In this document: positions 10,216 through 22,499 of the stretch, piece by piece
Numbering within the stretch: the stretch's first letter is position 1
Layout: the number at the start of each line of letters is the position of its first letter
Assembly (NCBI RefSeq): GCF_000264995.1
Contig: NW_006767439.1
Coordinates: forward strand, 1,454,912-1,518,911
Reading direction: 5' to 3'
Source of the DNA: Punctularia strigosozonata HHB-11173 SS5
Taxonomy: Eukaryota > Basidiomycota > Agaricomycetes > Corticiales > Punctulariaceae
DNA: 64,000 nucleotides
Translations under genes and position numbers: made by a program
The notes under the pieces: model-generated
Told to the model about the DNA's origin: nothing
Database searches by the model: none
Seen by the model: the letters and a program-made list of their open reading frames with translations, nothing else

Positions 10216-11800
10216 TCAAAGACGATTGCGCCTGCATCGATTGCAGGCCATCATACCGCACCCCGTTCCACATCGCTGGAGAAGTGGGCGATGATGAGCA
10301 TCTGCTGCGGATCCACGTGCAGAAGATGCTCACGAAGAGGTATTGTGGAAGCCAGAACCCGCATTCTTCGCATTGGCCTCCGCCCGAACGATATCCCCAT
10401 CTTCCATGCTGATGTTCGTGGTTGACGCGCAGGTCCTCCACGGCGGCTTGCACCCTCTCCAGCATAACAGCTTGCGGCACCGCCTCGCGCCTGGGATCGA
10501 TCCCAGCCTCGACCTGGCGTCGGGCGGCGACGACGAGACGGTTTTCATCCCACTGCGGGCATTGGCACGTCTTCCACGTCTTCGCACACACGTAGCAGAA
10601 CTGCGCGCGGCAGCGGCACGTCATGTGGAAGCAGCCATGTGCGAGTTCGACCATCTGGTGACATTGTGGACAACGCTGCCAGCCTTCTTCCCTGGCGAGG
10701 TCGAGCACGACCTGGGCCTCGGTGTCGGTGGCGCAGGGTTGGAAGAAAGGGTGCGCGGCGGTGTTGCACGCGCCGCAGGTCCGGGTGTAGCATTCGGGGC
10801 AGTAGAGAGGTGTTGGGGTCGAGGTAGCAGCACCGACGAAGGCGCCGCAAGAGCGTGAACTGCAGTAAATTTTCTTTCCGACCGTGTTGTACTCGCGCTC
10901 CTTCTTCTCGAAGAGGAGGGCCAGCTGGGACGAAAGATGGGGCCTGATGAGCGAGAAAGGGATGGGCTGCGTGCAGCAGCGGATTGGAAACAGGGATTGG
11001 TCTCGCGTAGCGGCTTCGACCAGGTCGGTGATGCATTCTACATCGTATGGGTGCCCGCACGGGCCTGCGATGGAGGGACCTGTAATCTTGTCGCGGCAGG
11101 ATGTGCATTCTTTCGCGGGTTTCGGTCTGGACAGATGTTGAGCATCAGGACTCTGCTATGGGCAGGAGCGAGAGAACGTACTTGCTTGAAGGCGCCGCTG
11201 TGTAGGTGCTACCATGCGGAGCTTTAGGAGTGGCGCGGCCAGAGTTTGTGACCAGGGTGGATAAACTATGAGATAACGAGGTTAGATACCCAGTCAGATA
11301 TACGCCTGGGATACTTGCATCGATGTGGCAGTTGTAGAAGCTGGAGTAGACGACGCGGCGGGCTTCGACGTTGACGGGCGCGCGGCAGATGCGCTGCTCG
11401 CAGCTGGCCGAACGGGGATGCCTTGTGAGAGGGCGAGGGCGACGCGGCGATCGTCCCTCGCCTGATTCTCCTCAGCCTGGCAGGCCTGGACCAGAGCATG
11501 ATCCGTCGCAAGGGCGGAATCGATGCTCTGAGCCAGGACACGATCCTCGACGGCCCGACTCATGGCGCGGACCTCTTCCTCGTACAGGCGGAGGGCAAGG
11601 TCGGCGTCGCTCGGAGGCGCGCCGTCCTTACCCTTCCCCTTGCGGTGATCTTCGAGCTCGCGTAGGTCCTCGAGCGCAAGCTCGGCGATAAGGCGATACA
11701 ATTGAACGTCATCGTCATCATCTGGATTTGGATGGTAGGGGGTAATCGACGCCGAGTTTATCACGTTGGGGACACGGGATGGACCTGCAAGCGCTGCCAT
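10216..11800 (-). CDS. RBR-type E3 ubiquitin ligase, second subtype
   Basis: Three exons, complement(10216..10275, 10334..11152, 11315..11800), all in phase, give 454 residues. The N-terminus is helical and charged (DDDDDVQLYRLIAELALEDL), unlike that of the other two RBR genes here. The second exon holds RING1 (CTSCRDK ... CGHPYDVEC), the IBR (CSSRSCGAF ... CYTRTCGAC) and RING2 from CPQC with the active-site Cys in HGCFHMTC. The 58-nt final intron joins a further zinc-binding tail that ends ACNRCRRNRL, as I recall from fungal members of this family. The first intron (162 nt, donor GTATCC) is the least certain junction. A TATA-like CACATATAAT lies ~65 nt upstream of the ATG. Confidence 0.85.
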
Positions 11801-11860
11801 CTCGTATACCCTGTGGTAGGGTGATGCACGGGAGCCGGGGGGGCTGAGCGAGCTGGAAGG

Positions 11861-11873
11861 CGCATTATATGTG
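11861..11873 (-). promoter_or_regulatory. TATA-like element of the RBR gene at 10,216-11,800
   Basis: The minus strand reads CACATATAATGCG about 65 nt before the ATG at 11,800. The motif resembles those before the ATGs at 3,235 and 7,046. Confidence 0.4.
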
Positions 11874-13887
11874 AAGATCGCGTGAGATAAGGATCGGTCC
11901 CACGCACAGTCAGTCCATATTCAGACGCCATCACAGAGGTTTGGCTGCCATCGAGGCTTGAGCGCCAGTCGATTTCCCTTGTGCTCTAGTAGCGCGTCGC
12001 GAATGGTATTCGCCAGCCATGTATAACAGATGCCTTCTGGAAACCCTATGATCTGCGATTACGAAACATCGATCGTCAACGTATGCACGGCGATCGCATA
12101 TCCAATCGTTACACGGGCAGTACACGCCTGCAGACATTGCAACGATGTCCTGAGCATTGTGTATCCAGAGCGATCATACAACCTGAAAGAATGAGCGCGC
12201 CATCATCGCTCACCTCTTTGACCGCTCACGTGATGCAAGAGCTTCGAAGTGGGAGGTCCGGCGGTGGATTACGAGCGTAACAAGAACGGCCCGTAGGGAT
12301 CGCTGGATCGCTTATAGAGGCGGCAACTTTGATGTTATACTACCGCAAGTCGTTACTGGTTCAAGACACAGTCCATAAACCCTGCAGATGAACCTTGATC
12401 AAGATCGGGTAAAACCGTGATCAACGACGAGAGGTGATACCAATTCCTTCATCCCACCACCGCCACCTGAATCATCCATATCATTGCCCTTGCCGTTTTC
12501 AAGGCAATTCTTGGAGTATTGGTGTCTGTGGCACTCGTTGAAGCCGTTAATCCGAGAATCCCTGGTCGAGGGTCGATATTTCTCGAGATAGCATGATGTC
12601 CCTGTGACAGGTGTCGTGGGCCTTGGATGGAGTGACGCGGGAGGGCGGTCTTCCCCGAAACTGGGCGACGTGTACTCACCAGACCAGTTCGTATGCTCAA
12701 CGACCCAGTGACCGAACTCGCGTATCCCTGCCGCTCAGCCAACGCCGGCAAACCGATGTAACTGTTTGATGAGTATGATCTGCCTCGGACTTCCATTTCT
12801 CCAAGCTACATGCATTATGTCAGGTTGAAGACATCCAGGATACAGCGCCGAAATCTCCTCGTGGACGGCGGATCAGTCTTGTGGTGTCTTCCTCATCCGC
12901 GGCCTCTTCCTATCACGACCGTGATCGTGGTCTTGTTGAGGAATCGTTCGAAGAGCCCTGAAACAAGTTGCCTGTTTTGTGCGTTAACTACAATCTAAGC
13001 ATCGATGGTGAACGCCCGTACCTTCGTTGACTTCCAAGAGGGTCTGCATGTAGGTGGTGCGGAAGGGCGATGGCGGTGACCTGCGGGAAATCTCTACGCG
13101 CAGCAATCACGCCGGATTCTTCTCCATGTCGAGCGGCGAGCCTGAACTTGAAGATTGAGGAGCTGTCAATATGAATTCCTGCGAATGCCAGGACGTATGT
13201 GAGCACGCCGCGGACGCTCGCATGCCACTTGGAACTTCCGATCATCCACAACAAATGCGCGTGCGAAGCGTGGATCAAATACTATATCGTTTAGCGAATA
13301 CATCGTCCACAGATGCCATAGAGCAAGCGCAAAGACGTCGACAAAGCGGTCGCAAACTTCCACGAAACTTCTTCAACGCCGGCAACTGCCGGCGTGTAGC
13401 GCCACCATCGGGTCTTCGCCCCGACAGAGACTCTCCTGACGAACGTGCCCTCGAGTCGTGATAAAAACCCTACAGAAAGACACGTATTACGCCCTATAAA
13501 GTATGACTGACCCGTAAGGCCTCCGTAGCATAGAAGTAGAGTAGAACGAACATTGTACTCTAGCTTTCTCCTGCGCACTCAACGAGACTTACCCCGGTCT
13601 ATTGTGTCAACTTAAAGGAACTCTAACCGTGTGACTACACTTCGCTTACAAAGCTTACCCGTCGTCACACGGGGAGCCCCTTGAACCTGTCCTGCCTTGT
13701 CTCGCTCGCTGGCTTCCTTGAACGGCTGATATGTATGATCCCGAGTATGCGCGAATCACTACACGTGGCTCATGTGTGTCGGCCAAGGAAAATTATACAA
13801 TCGAGGGCATCCTTCCGCGGACTCTGTATGCATCATCTGTAACAAGTATTATCATTATATCGTTGGCCTCATCGAGGATCGCAAAGT
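11874..13887. other. Intergenic region without a supported gene
   Basis: Short open frames occur on both strands but none has a convincing domain. On the minus strand around 13,160-13,480, fragments such as DVFALAL faintly resemble the C-lobe of a protein kinase. Frames change without good splice sites, so at most this is a decayed scrap. Confidence 0.4.
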
Positions 13888-14134
13888 CTGTACTTTTATG
13901 ACCGTAAGTTCGTCTCGTGTCCCCGGGGCACCCGGACCGAACTTATTGTTCCCTGATCCCTGGCACTCCGAACCTCCGGGACACATTATATCTGACCGCG
14001 AGAGTCTTAAAAAATCTGACCTCGTAAGCACGTGTCCCCAGGGCAGGCTGCGGATAAACTTCCCACGGCCCCGAACTCGGGGGTGTCCCCTGTCCCCCTC
14101 CGACCTGGCCGAACTTACGGTCGTAAAAGCACAG
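13888..14134. mobile_element. MITE-like element, copy 1
   Basis: The 247-bp segment begins CTGTACTTTTATGACCGTAA and ends with the near-perfect inverted copy (TTACGGTCGTAAAAGCACAG). It has no coding capacity. A TA dinucleotide follows it, the target site typical of Tc1/mariner-type elements; GT precedes it. A longer part of the ends is also loosely complementary through GTGTCCCC/GGGGACA-like blocks. Confidence 0.7.
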
Positions 14135-14136
14135 TA

Positions 14137-14384
14137 CTGTACTTTTACGACCATAAGTTCAAGCGGACCCCTTGGGGACAGGGGACACGCTGTAAGTTCA
14201 GACTCGTGGGAAGTTCATGAACTGATATCAATTAGATTGCTTTGTTCTCACAGTAAGTGTTGCTAATTCTCACGGTCAGTAAGGTTCGGCCGAAATGGGA
14301 GGGGACAGGGGACAAAACCCTGATTTAGGTTCAGTTCAAGGGTAGGGGGGGAACGGGGACGAACTTATGGTCGTAAAAGTACAG
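14137..14384. mobile_element. MITE-like element, copy 2, adjoining copy 1
   Basis: The 248-bp segment has inverted ends CTGTACTTTTACGACCATAA and TTATGGTCGTAAAAGTACAG and is flanked by TA on both sides (14,135-14,136 and 14,385-14,386). It shares terminal sequence and length with copy 1, from which only the TA separates it. The facing ends create an almost perfect ~46-bp palindrome at about 14,111-14,160. Confidence 0.75.
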
Positions 14385-14386
14385 TA

Positions 14387-14894
14387 CTAGTATTTCAGAC
14401 TTTCTTTGTACAAGGAGGTGTCATGTCATTATATGCTGTTCGCAGCAAAAAAATAATTCAGGCGACCACCACCACTACGTGGCACCGCCCCGATTTGGTA
14501 AATTGTAAACCCTGGTCCCGCGCATCCCGAAAAAACGAAAAAACGGTATATGTATCCACGCATGTCCGAGTTGGTATGTACGAGCTTCGCACAAACGTTC
14601 GGAAGCACGATGGGCGCAACTTATGGAGTCCAAATGTAACAAAAAAAAGAGAGAGAGAAAACAACAGGGACGGAGCATGCAATGACAAAAAGCAAAAAGC
14701 AATGTATACGATACACGGTGCAATGAGTTTGAAATGATGACGGAGTTGTATATCCACTGAGGCGGGTACAAGCATGACACGCGAAGAAAAAAAGAGACAG
14801 AAAAAAAATCCAAAGGCGACGACACAGAAAAGACGCGGTCCGCCCCCCGGCGATGAGAATACGAGGAGGTAAGAAGACATTTCAAGGTGCTACG
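14387..14894. other. Intergenic; A-rich flank and likely 3' region of the next gene
   Basis: A/purine-rich tracts and short frames only. It probably includes the 3' untranslated region of the minus-strand gene ending at 14,895. Confidence 0.5.
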
Positions 14895-16607
14895 CTAACG
14901 CCCGAACGCGATCCCCCACGGCGAGCTTCTCCGGCGCTGCTGCTGCTGCTGCTGACCAGGCACGTCGTCCCACGCCCACCCCGATCCCGATCCCGAATCC
15001 GAACGTGCGTGGTGGTGGTGGTGTTGGTGTTGGTGTTGGTGGTGATTTTGGTACTCGTCCTCGACATCCTGCGGCATCCGGATCAACCCCGCCTGGTCCT
15101 CCTCCCACATCTCCACTCTCTCCCTCTCCCTCTCCCTCTCCCCCTCCCCCTCCCCCGCCCCTGCCCCCTCCCTGTCGCGTGCGTGCATCCCCCGGTCGCG
15201 CTCGTGTTCGGGCACGAGCACGTCCGGCGGGTCGAGCGCCGCCTGCCACTCGATCTCGACCGGCTCGTGCTCGAGCGGGCGGGCCTCGCCCCAGATGGTG
15301 TGGCCCGGGCCCGTCGTCGTCGTCGTCGCGGACGAGGGCGAAGAGGGGGGGGAGGCGGAGGAGCGGCGCGCGAGGCCTGGGAGACGGGAGGCGGAGTGCA
15401 CGCCGTCGTGCATCGCGAACGGGTTTAACCTAGATTTTTTGGTGGGAAATAAAACGCGCGGAGGGAAAAGAGGATCAGCGCTGGGTCGAGAGAGAGAGAG
15501 GAACGAAGGGGAGATGAGCAGGGGAGGGAAGGGGAGGCTGAAGTGCGAGACAAGAGGAGAATGGAAGCCAAGGGCACGCAGAAGGCGGTTCGCCGGAAGT
15601 GGACGAAAGCGGTATGGGCTGCTGACCGCTGCGGAGGAGGAAGAGTGTAGTGTGCGCTACACAGATCGCGACGAGATCGCAGAAGAGCGAAAGGGGGGGG
15701 GGAGTTTGAAATACAAAAAGTGACGTAAAAAAAACCGAGAGAGAGAAGAAATGGAAGAAAGAAGAGAGGAGATAAATATAAAGAAAGGCGAAATTTACCG
15801 GAAGACGCCCATCATCCTGCGTTGCGCCGCGCTCGCCTGGGTCGCGCGCAGGGGTACCTCGCTCGGGACGACGTTGCTCATCTGGCCCTGGCCGCCGCCG
15901 TACGCGTCGCCGCCCAAGGCCGGGCTCGGGGATAATCCGGTCGAGAACGGGTGCTGCGGCTGGGATCCGGCGAAGGACGCGGAAGGGTGCTCGAAGACGA
16001 AGGATTCGTCCGCTTCCGGCTCGCGTTTGATGCGGGCGGGGGCCGGTGGAGACGCGGATGCGGCGGACGGCGCGGGGGTGTGCAGTCGCGCGGGTTCTGT
16101 TGGGCGAGGGTGGTGGTGCTGGTGCTGCTGGTGCTGGTGCTGGTGCTGGTGCACCGAGTCGTGGTGGGGGTGGTGCTGATGATGTTGGCGCAGCGCCGGC
16201 AAAGCAGAGGAAGAGGCGGACGGGAGGTGTTGTTGCCGATGTTGAGCTACGTGGGGGGTGGTGGTGGTAGCGGTGGTAGCGGCGGTGGTGGTTTCCGCGC
16301 GAGCGGGGTAGTGTCCGTATGGCGCGTGCCCGTACAACGTCGGATCGGCCGCGTTCGAGCTGAAGCTGTTATCGGACGCCGCCCAGTAGCTCTGCGGATG
16401 GGGCTGCTGATGAGGCCGCGAGGACGAGGAAGACGCGGAAGACGATGCCCAAGCGGAGGGGAGGTACGGATCCCAGGACATCGCGTTGCGGGGCGGGAGG
16501 GACAACGAGGGCAACAGCAGCGGGTCGGCGCTGCCCGCGTAATATCTGTCGAACTCGCCCGCGACGGGCAGAGGCGCGGGATAGGTTGACGCTGCGGTTG
16601 TAGCCAT
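14895..16607 (-). CDS. Low-complexity putative regulatory protein with a conserved fungal motif
   Basis: Two exons, complement(14895..15429, 15799..16607), joined by a 369-nt intron (CG|GTAAAT ... CTAG|G), give 447 residues. The splice reconstitutes VPLRATQAS...RRMMGVFRLNPFAMHDG, a motif I recall from hypothetical proteins of other Agaricomycetes. The rest is low complexity: His/Gln runs (around residues 170-200 and near the C-terminus), Ser/Pro/Ala tracts, and IKREPE, which fits the SUMO consensus (hydrophobic-K-x-E). No DNA-binding fold is visible, so a role in transcription is only a guess from composition and the large upstream region. The start is the first in-frame ATG. Confidence 0.65.
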
Positions 16608-19600
16608 TGCCCGTCGGTTGAGGCGGCGAGGCGGAGGCGGGGAGGGCGGAGACGGCGTGGCGGGCGGTTCTGCGGGGGAGAGAGAGCGATACGGAGGCAA
16701 TCGCGATGCTGGATGGAGCGAGAGGTCTGCGCGGTTACACGTCACCGCGGGCGCGAGCGCTAGCGGCGTCCTTTTCTCCTGTTCTCCGTGTCGATAAGGA
16801 ACCGAGGAAAATGCGTATGAAATGCCGAGAGGGGAGGACGGTGGGGATGGAACGCGGGAGGTTGGTGCGCAGATCTTATAGAGCGGGAACGCGCGGTTGT
16901 AACAAAAGGATCTTGCATCTTACATCAGTCGGGCGAACCGAGGGGTGGTGTAAGGGCGCGAATCCGTTAATTTGATTGCACGGTGTGTGCCACGCGACGA
17001 TTGTGTCCGCGCCTCTTCGAAGAGACCGGAATTCGAGAGCGCGTCCGTAAGCATGAACACGCCGGCGGAGCTGGCCGTCCCCGCTTGCGCCGCCTTTGGG
17101 GGGTTTTTTTTCTTCGTTTTGGGATTCATCCTTTTTCGATTCGCTATAGAGTCAGAAAGAAACGCGGTCGATCCACGAGGTATCGGCTGACGATCCTCGG
17201 GGCTCCGCGGAAAAAAGTACGAGAGACGTGGTGGTTGGTGGTGTTTTACATGCCGCGCCGAAGCGATCCGGAAGATACGCTATACGCCCTTCGGGGGGGT
17301 GTGGCAGGAAACGAGCGGCGGGGGGCCCAGAGACGAGTGTGGGAGAGAGACGGCGGTGTCCGTTGGCTCTACTCGCGTGGCGTTGTTGTTCCCTGTGGAT
17401 GTGGGTTTTCTGGGTTTGTGCGCCCCGCACGCTTGCCCGGTTTGGCAGGTTTCGCGACGGGATTTGCAGCGCGAGGGCGCCCGGGGCGGGCTGCCCCATG
17501 ACGCTTGCGCGCGTGCCTTCCACTTAACCTTTGGACCTGAGACGGTAGATCGGCGGTCAGATGTGGTTTTTGGACCAAGAACTGGCTCACAGAGCTCGTC
17601 TTTAGCCTCCGTGCCCCCCACTCGCGTTGCAGCGAAATGGCCGGTGAGCTGGGAAAAGGGCATGCGTGAGGTGAAATGCCACACTAAAGTTCCGAGCAAA
17701 AAGTCAGATGGGTCCCCGAGTCCGAGGAGAAAAGAGCTGGGCGATGCGGAAAGCGCTAACGGGATCTGCTCTCCGGTGGATGTGCGCGAAGGTGAGCTAA
17801 GAAGGAAGCATGGGGACGGCCGACGAACCCATGCGCGTTACGTGGAAAAAAAGAGACCGGCGTCGGAGGCCCCTAATCTTGGGTTTGCTTCCGCGTTCGA
17901 ACTTGGTTGGATGTGGATCGCCCACCGCGTGTCTATCCTCTATCCGTGACGTACTCGATAAAGTTCGACTTCGGGTCTTCTCAGTTCGTGTACGATGGCA
18001 AGTCCGTACGGAATCTCTACCAGGACTGCGATTCGCCGCTGTGGGCATGGTCTGCCCATGGAAGACCGATAATTCATAACTTATTCTTTGGAGATCGCCT
18101 TGGCAACAACGCACGTTCTCGAAAGGGAACTGTCGATGACTTGTTCCTCTCCGGGCACCTTCTACTCTGCACGCAATCGTCGATCCCATAATGAAAAATC
18201 CGATCGCAATCTCGATTCATGACCAGCGAGACGTCGAACGGGGGGGACAGTCGCTTCTGGAGTGTATATAGGATAATCTGCACATATAGAGGATCACAGA
18301 GCTTTTCGGTGGACGAGCAGGTCTTTGAGTCGTTTATGACCGTTTCGTCGCCCGCCGTACCTTCGCTGCACGCCAACAACATGCCAAGGGTGCGTGCTTC
18401 GACGGTGTGGACGAGAATACGAGATCTCCTACATGGTACGTTCACCTTCCTCCCTCCCTCCCTCCCTCCCTCCCTCCGGCCGATCCGAGGAGCAAAAAAG
18501 AAAAAGTACCATCGAAGCTGGGGCACATGCCCTTCGCCATGCCGAGGATACATACATAGTTACCATGAACCCGCCATGAGATATCACGGGTTGCGCGCAT
18601 AACGCCACGACGGGCTGGCAAGCGACCGAACCCCATCGAACGGAGCGCCAAAAACGGATATCGGCGCACGATAAGCGGAAGAAAGGGGACTCTCGCGACC
18701 CTGGCCCGGCGACTTTGAACGGTGTCGTGTGCTTAGTATCATAGATCTTTTTTTTTCTTCTTTGCCCTAGGTATGGCACCCCAACCAACCAAGGTCCCGG
18801 AAACACGTCAGTCTTGGCGCCAAAAAAAAAAACAAGGGGGATCCGCGCGCCTCCTCGTGTGCATAGTACCTAGTACCTTGTCCAATTCCGCCGGATCACG
18901 TTCGAAAGGCAAAGTACTCGGAGCCCCATCGCGATCGGTGCAAAGTCCAGACGTTTGCATCAACCCTCCGCCAGCGCCAGCCTTCGGCACAGATATAACA
19001 ACCAACGCAGATCGGATAGTGCGAGGCGCGAACACTCGAGCTTCCCCACGAAATCAAACAAAAGTGCACATCCCAAGGTTTTTCTTTTTTTCTTTTCTTT
19101 TTGTTTCCTTTCGAGAGATCACGAATACGTAGAGCGCGACGCAAAAAAAAAAAAAGGTCTGTGGCGGCATGCGTTGAGTCCGACGTTCCGAACGTCCCGT
19201 CTGATGGGAAGGACGAGCCAATCGCGCCTTGAACAAGAAGCTGAAAGCTGTGACGTATCACCCCTTTCAGCGCTGAGCGTGGAGATTCGTCGGTGGAACG
19301 CTCGAGGCTGGGATCCGGCGTCACAAGAATGCGTTGATACGCCGGCCGGTCAGCCAAGGAGCAAAGAAAACCCTGCGCCAGCGATCTGATGCGGCCCCGG
19401 CGGTTCCTATCTGGGCATCAATCGGCGAGGGGCACCGGTGCCTCGGCGCGCCCTTGAACGCCGCGCCACACGCACGACATTAAGTACCGTCTGAGTCGTC
19501 GGTCAGAGGGCGCGTGCCGATATTGCTTCTGCGACGATTTTTTAATTTTATTTTTATTTTCCGTCCAGGACTGTGTACATGGCACATGTACCTCGCCCTG

Positions 19601-21849
19601 GAAATCCGCGAACCTCGAAGATCCTCCAGTGAACGAGACGGATGAACGTTTCGTTCTTCCGTTAATCCGCAACCGCGAATATGATAACTTATGTGCGCTC
19701 GGCAGTCGGTCTGTGCAGACATTGAGTGGCCATGGTCGACGCACATTTCATAGAGAGACGTGTACGCACCTTGCCCCTAAGCGATGTCCGGCATTCAGCA
19801 GGCGCCTCCGCTTCGCGGCCTACGAAAAAAACAAAAACGCGCCGTATCGCCGTTGCTCGTGGCCTCGTCCTGGTCAGATTCGCTGTCGCGTCGAAGGATT
19901 TCCACGAAATTATTGTAATCATGACGCACAAGAAGCGGCGACAGTTCCGGACCTTGTGGTTGAACGTTGAACGCTGAACGCCATGGGAGGGGCAGACTTG
20001 CCGCCGGTATCGCACGATGGTTATCAGGCGCGCGCAGGGACGATGGGCCTGTGATTTTGTTCCTGGAAGAGTACGGACCGTCTACGCTCAATCGGGGCGT
20101 GAGCCTAGCAAGGCCGCGAGTACCGCGTCAGAGTACGTACAGGCGAGACCGCACTGGCAGCCACTACTATCTCATGCCGCCGGGGGGCGTGCAAGACACG
20201 GGCCGACGAAAAGTTTCGGGATGATTCCCCGAAGCCAGACGAAAGGAAGAAAGCCCGAGTTGTCCCACATTGACGTGGGGTGCAAGCTGTCACACGTGCT
20301 ATCAGATTATGGTTTGACGGGTCAGAGGATTTACGTACGGCTTCGAGTCAACCACTGGCTCGAGAACCGGCTCTGATGCGCCGGAATCGCCGACCGACAG
20401 GATATGGAACAACAGCCATCGTGTTGCGGGATTGTACGATCCATCGCGTTCGTCGGGTCAATCCCCGATGGGTCAACGATGGCCTCGATCCCATCCCGAG
20501 TGAGAGATCAGAAAATATAGCAGAGAACGGCCGGCGGAACGCGCATTGCAGCGACACCAGCTAGGCCCGACCGCCGAAATGTATCTCTTGTCATTCATCC
20601 TCGAATTTGCAAAGATGGCAGACGCAGCACGAGCGCGCAAAAGTTTGAAGCCCAAACGTTCATGAGCAACGATACACCTCGACCGGCGAGGTGAGTCGAA
20701 ACCTTGGACCATCATCGCATCGACCCGATAGTGATGCGACAGGCAGGCCCGAAGAAGAAGTCCACGATTGTCGAGCCTAGAGGTGACCGAGGCTTTGAGA
20801 TTGGTTGAGTTCTCGCATGTCGGTACATCCTGAACATAGCTCGGACCCTGTGTGGTGAATCTAGACATCCGCATCTGGGCGTCATCGAATCTGACGTAAA
20901 ACGTTCGCGCTACATACCGGCGTGATTTCAACAGATTAGGGAAGATAAACCTTGTGCGTATGTTGCACGGTAATGCAGGGTCAGGTAGTCTGTACTACAT
21001 TGAGAGCTGGGCACCAAAGAGGGTAAGCCGAGTGACGTTCAAGTTACGTATGTCTAGAGCGCTCACGTCGGGGTCTCGCGGTCGGGTCCTCATTCAATCT
21101 TGACGACCTCATCATGATCCTTCTTTCATAACAAGCCGCGCGCCAGATCCGAGAGCGCATCTCGGCTCTCGCTCGGTGTTCGTTTCTGGAATCGGTGCCT
21201 GGAAGGTGCGTTCATTCAGTATTCTTGGACACACCCTCGGTCTTGATCATTGACCGGAGCCTACATTATACCAGCTGTCATCATGTCGTTTCCCGACCCC
21301 AACCGCCCGTGAATTCAGGTCAACGCGCGGCAGACCCAACCGTCTTGCGCGGACGTTGAATAACAATCGTTCGTAGAGCCGCTGACGGTTCGGTATGAGG
21401 ACGAAGCCGAAGACGATCACCGGTCCGCCTCCGGCGCTATACGTAAACGGGATGCGGAAAGGCAGGAACGCAGTGACTTCCTATTCGTGACTGGGTCAAT
21501 TATGGCTCAAAACGCGACGTCGGATACGTACAGATAGCACAAAGATCCTTCCGGATTACCTTGGATCCGGTGCTGCACTTCGATATGACATACTTAAGGC
21601 GACACGTGGAGATGCTGACATTCACACAACCGAGCAAGGTGCCAAACGGTCGACGAGCGACGAAATCTCGGACTTGTGATTTCGTTCACGCTTGGAACGC
21701 CTGAGCGACCCGCTAATCGTCGATGAGTGGCGATATCTTGGACTTGTGGATACGTCCACGCTGGTGGGGAAAAGAAAGCCGCCTATGGCGGTAATTATAT
21801 AGATCACGTCTTCTGTACATAGAGGGTATATGCAATGGCTGTCAGTCGC
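16608..21849. other. About 5.2 kb with no supported gene
   Basis: The many open frames overlap on both strands, change frame freely and hold no domain. Homopolymer A/T runs occur (for example near 19,080 and 19,142). The stretch holds the promoter of the gene starting at 16,607. A noncoding RNA or a poorly conserved gene cannot be excluded. Confidence 0.45.
18447..18477. repeat. Simple repeat (CCTC)n
   Basis: About eight CCTC units in a row, interrupted only at the edges. Confidence 0.85.
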
Positions 21850-22427
21850 TCAGTCGATCGTCTTCACGGCATGCATCAGATCGGGGCGGACCGGGGGTGG
21901 AAAATCCTTCAATGGCTCGCTGAGAGACGCAAGCAGAGATATCGTCAGTAAGCGTTCGTTTCGAAATGCCGCAGCAGATGTGAGGGCTAACGAAGCGAAA
22001 CAAAGGACTCACGTTCGCACCTCCCAGACGTCCTCGCTGCTCTTCGCCAATCGCCTACCCGCCCACCACTCCGCCCTCCTCCGTATCCATGCGTCGCGCT
22101 TCTCCTCCGGATGCAGGCCCTTGTTGCTCATGCAGAACTTGAAGTCGGAGAGCTTCTGGGAGCAGTCAGACGTACGGCCGTACCGATACAATGACTTGAG
22201 TTGTTTGCCCAGGACTGCGTGCGGTTGTGCGGTGTATCACACGAGATCGCGAGGTCTTGATCAGAGAGGTCCGAGATGAAAGGAATAAGAGGGCAGAGCT
22301 GACTGTTGCAAGAGAGAAAGTCATCGAAAAGAGTCGTGCAGCTCGGGATATCGTCCGCCATCGGGTACTCCTTGCGCAAGCGCTCTTCTTCTTGCTTCAC
22401 TGCCGTCGCAAAGTCGAGGTTGGACAT
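21850..22427 (-). CDS. EMI1: EMI1-like twin-CX9C protein (DUF3128 family)
   Basis: Three exons, complement(21850..21919, 22013..22214, 22304..22427), in phase, give 131 residues. The protein has two CX9C motifs (CTTLFDDFLSC and CSQKLSDFKFC) and the family signature with DAWIRRRAEWWAGRR and SSEDVWEVR. Twin-CX9C proteins are typically imported into the mitochondrial intermembrane space by the Mia40 disulfide relay. The yeast member Emi1 is needed for early meiotic gene induction. The start fits the family length. The retrotransposon at 22,500 begins only 72 bp upstream of the ATG, so the native promoter has been separated from the gene. Confidence 0.9.
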
Positions 22428-22499
22428 CGTTACGAGGAGACTCTGCACAAGCAAGCACGAAAGCCAGCGAACGAGGCGAAAGGTGATGAAGGGACGGAC

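Noticed and set aside
12988-13578. Possible protein kinase C-lobe on the minus strand (DVFALAL, TRWW)
   Set aside because: Matches are short, in different frames and without splice sites to join them; no catalytic loop or DFG motif was found.
14853-15433. Plus-strand frames rich in Leu/Pro/Arg opposite 14,895-15,429
   Set aside because: They are the antisense of the low-complexity Glu/Arg/His exon of the minus-strand gene. The splice that restores a conserved motif supports the minus strand.
15951-16589. Plus-strand Gly/Val/Arg-rich frame
   Set aside because: It is the antisense of exon 1 of the gene at 14,895-16,607, created by His/Gln/Ser repeats on the other strand.
17299-17949. Plus-strand frame of 216 codons in the gene-poor region
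   Set aside because: Overlapping frames of equal quality exist on both strands, and no domain, splice pattern or repeat supports any of them.
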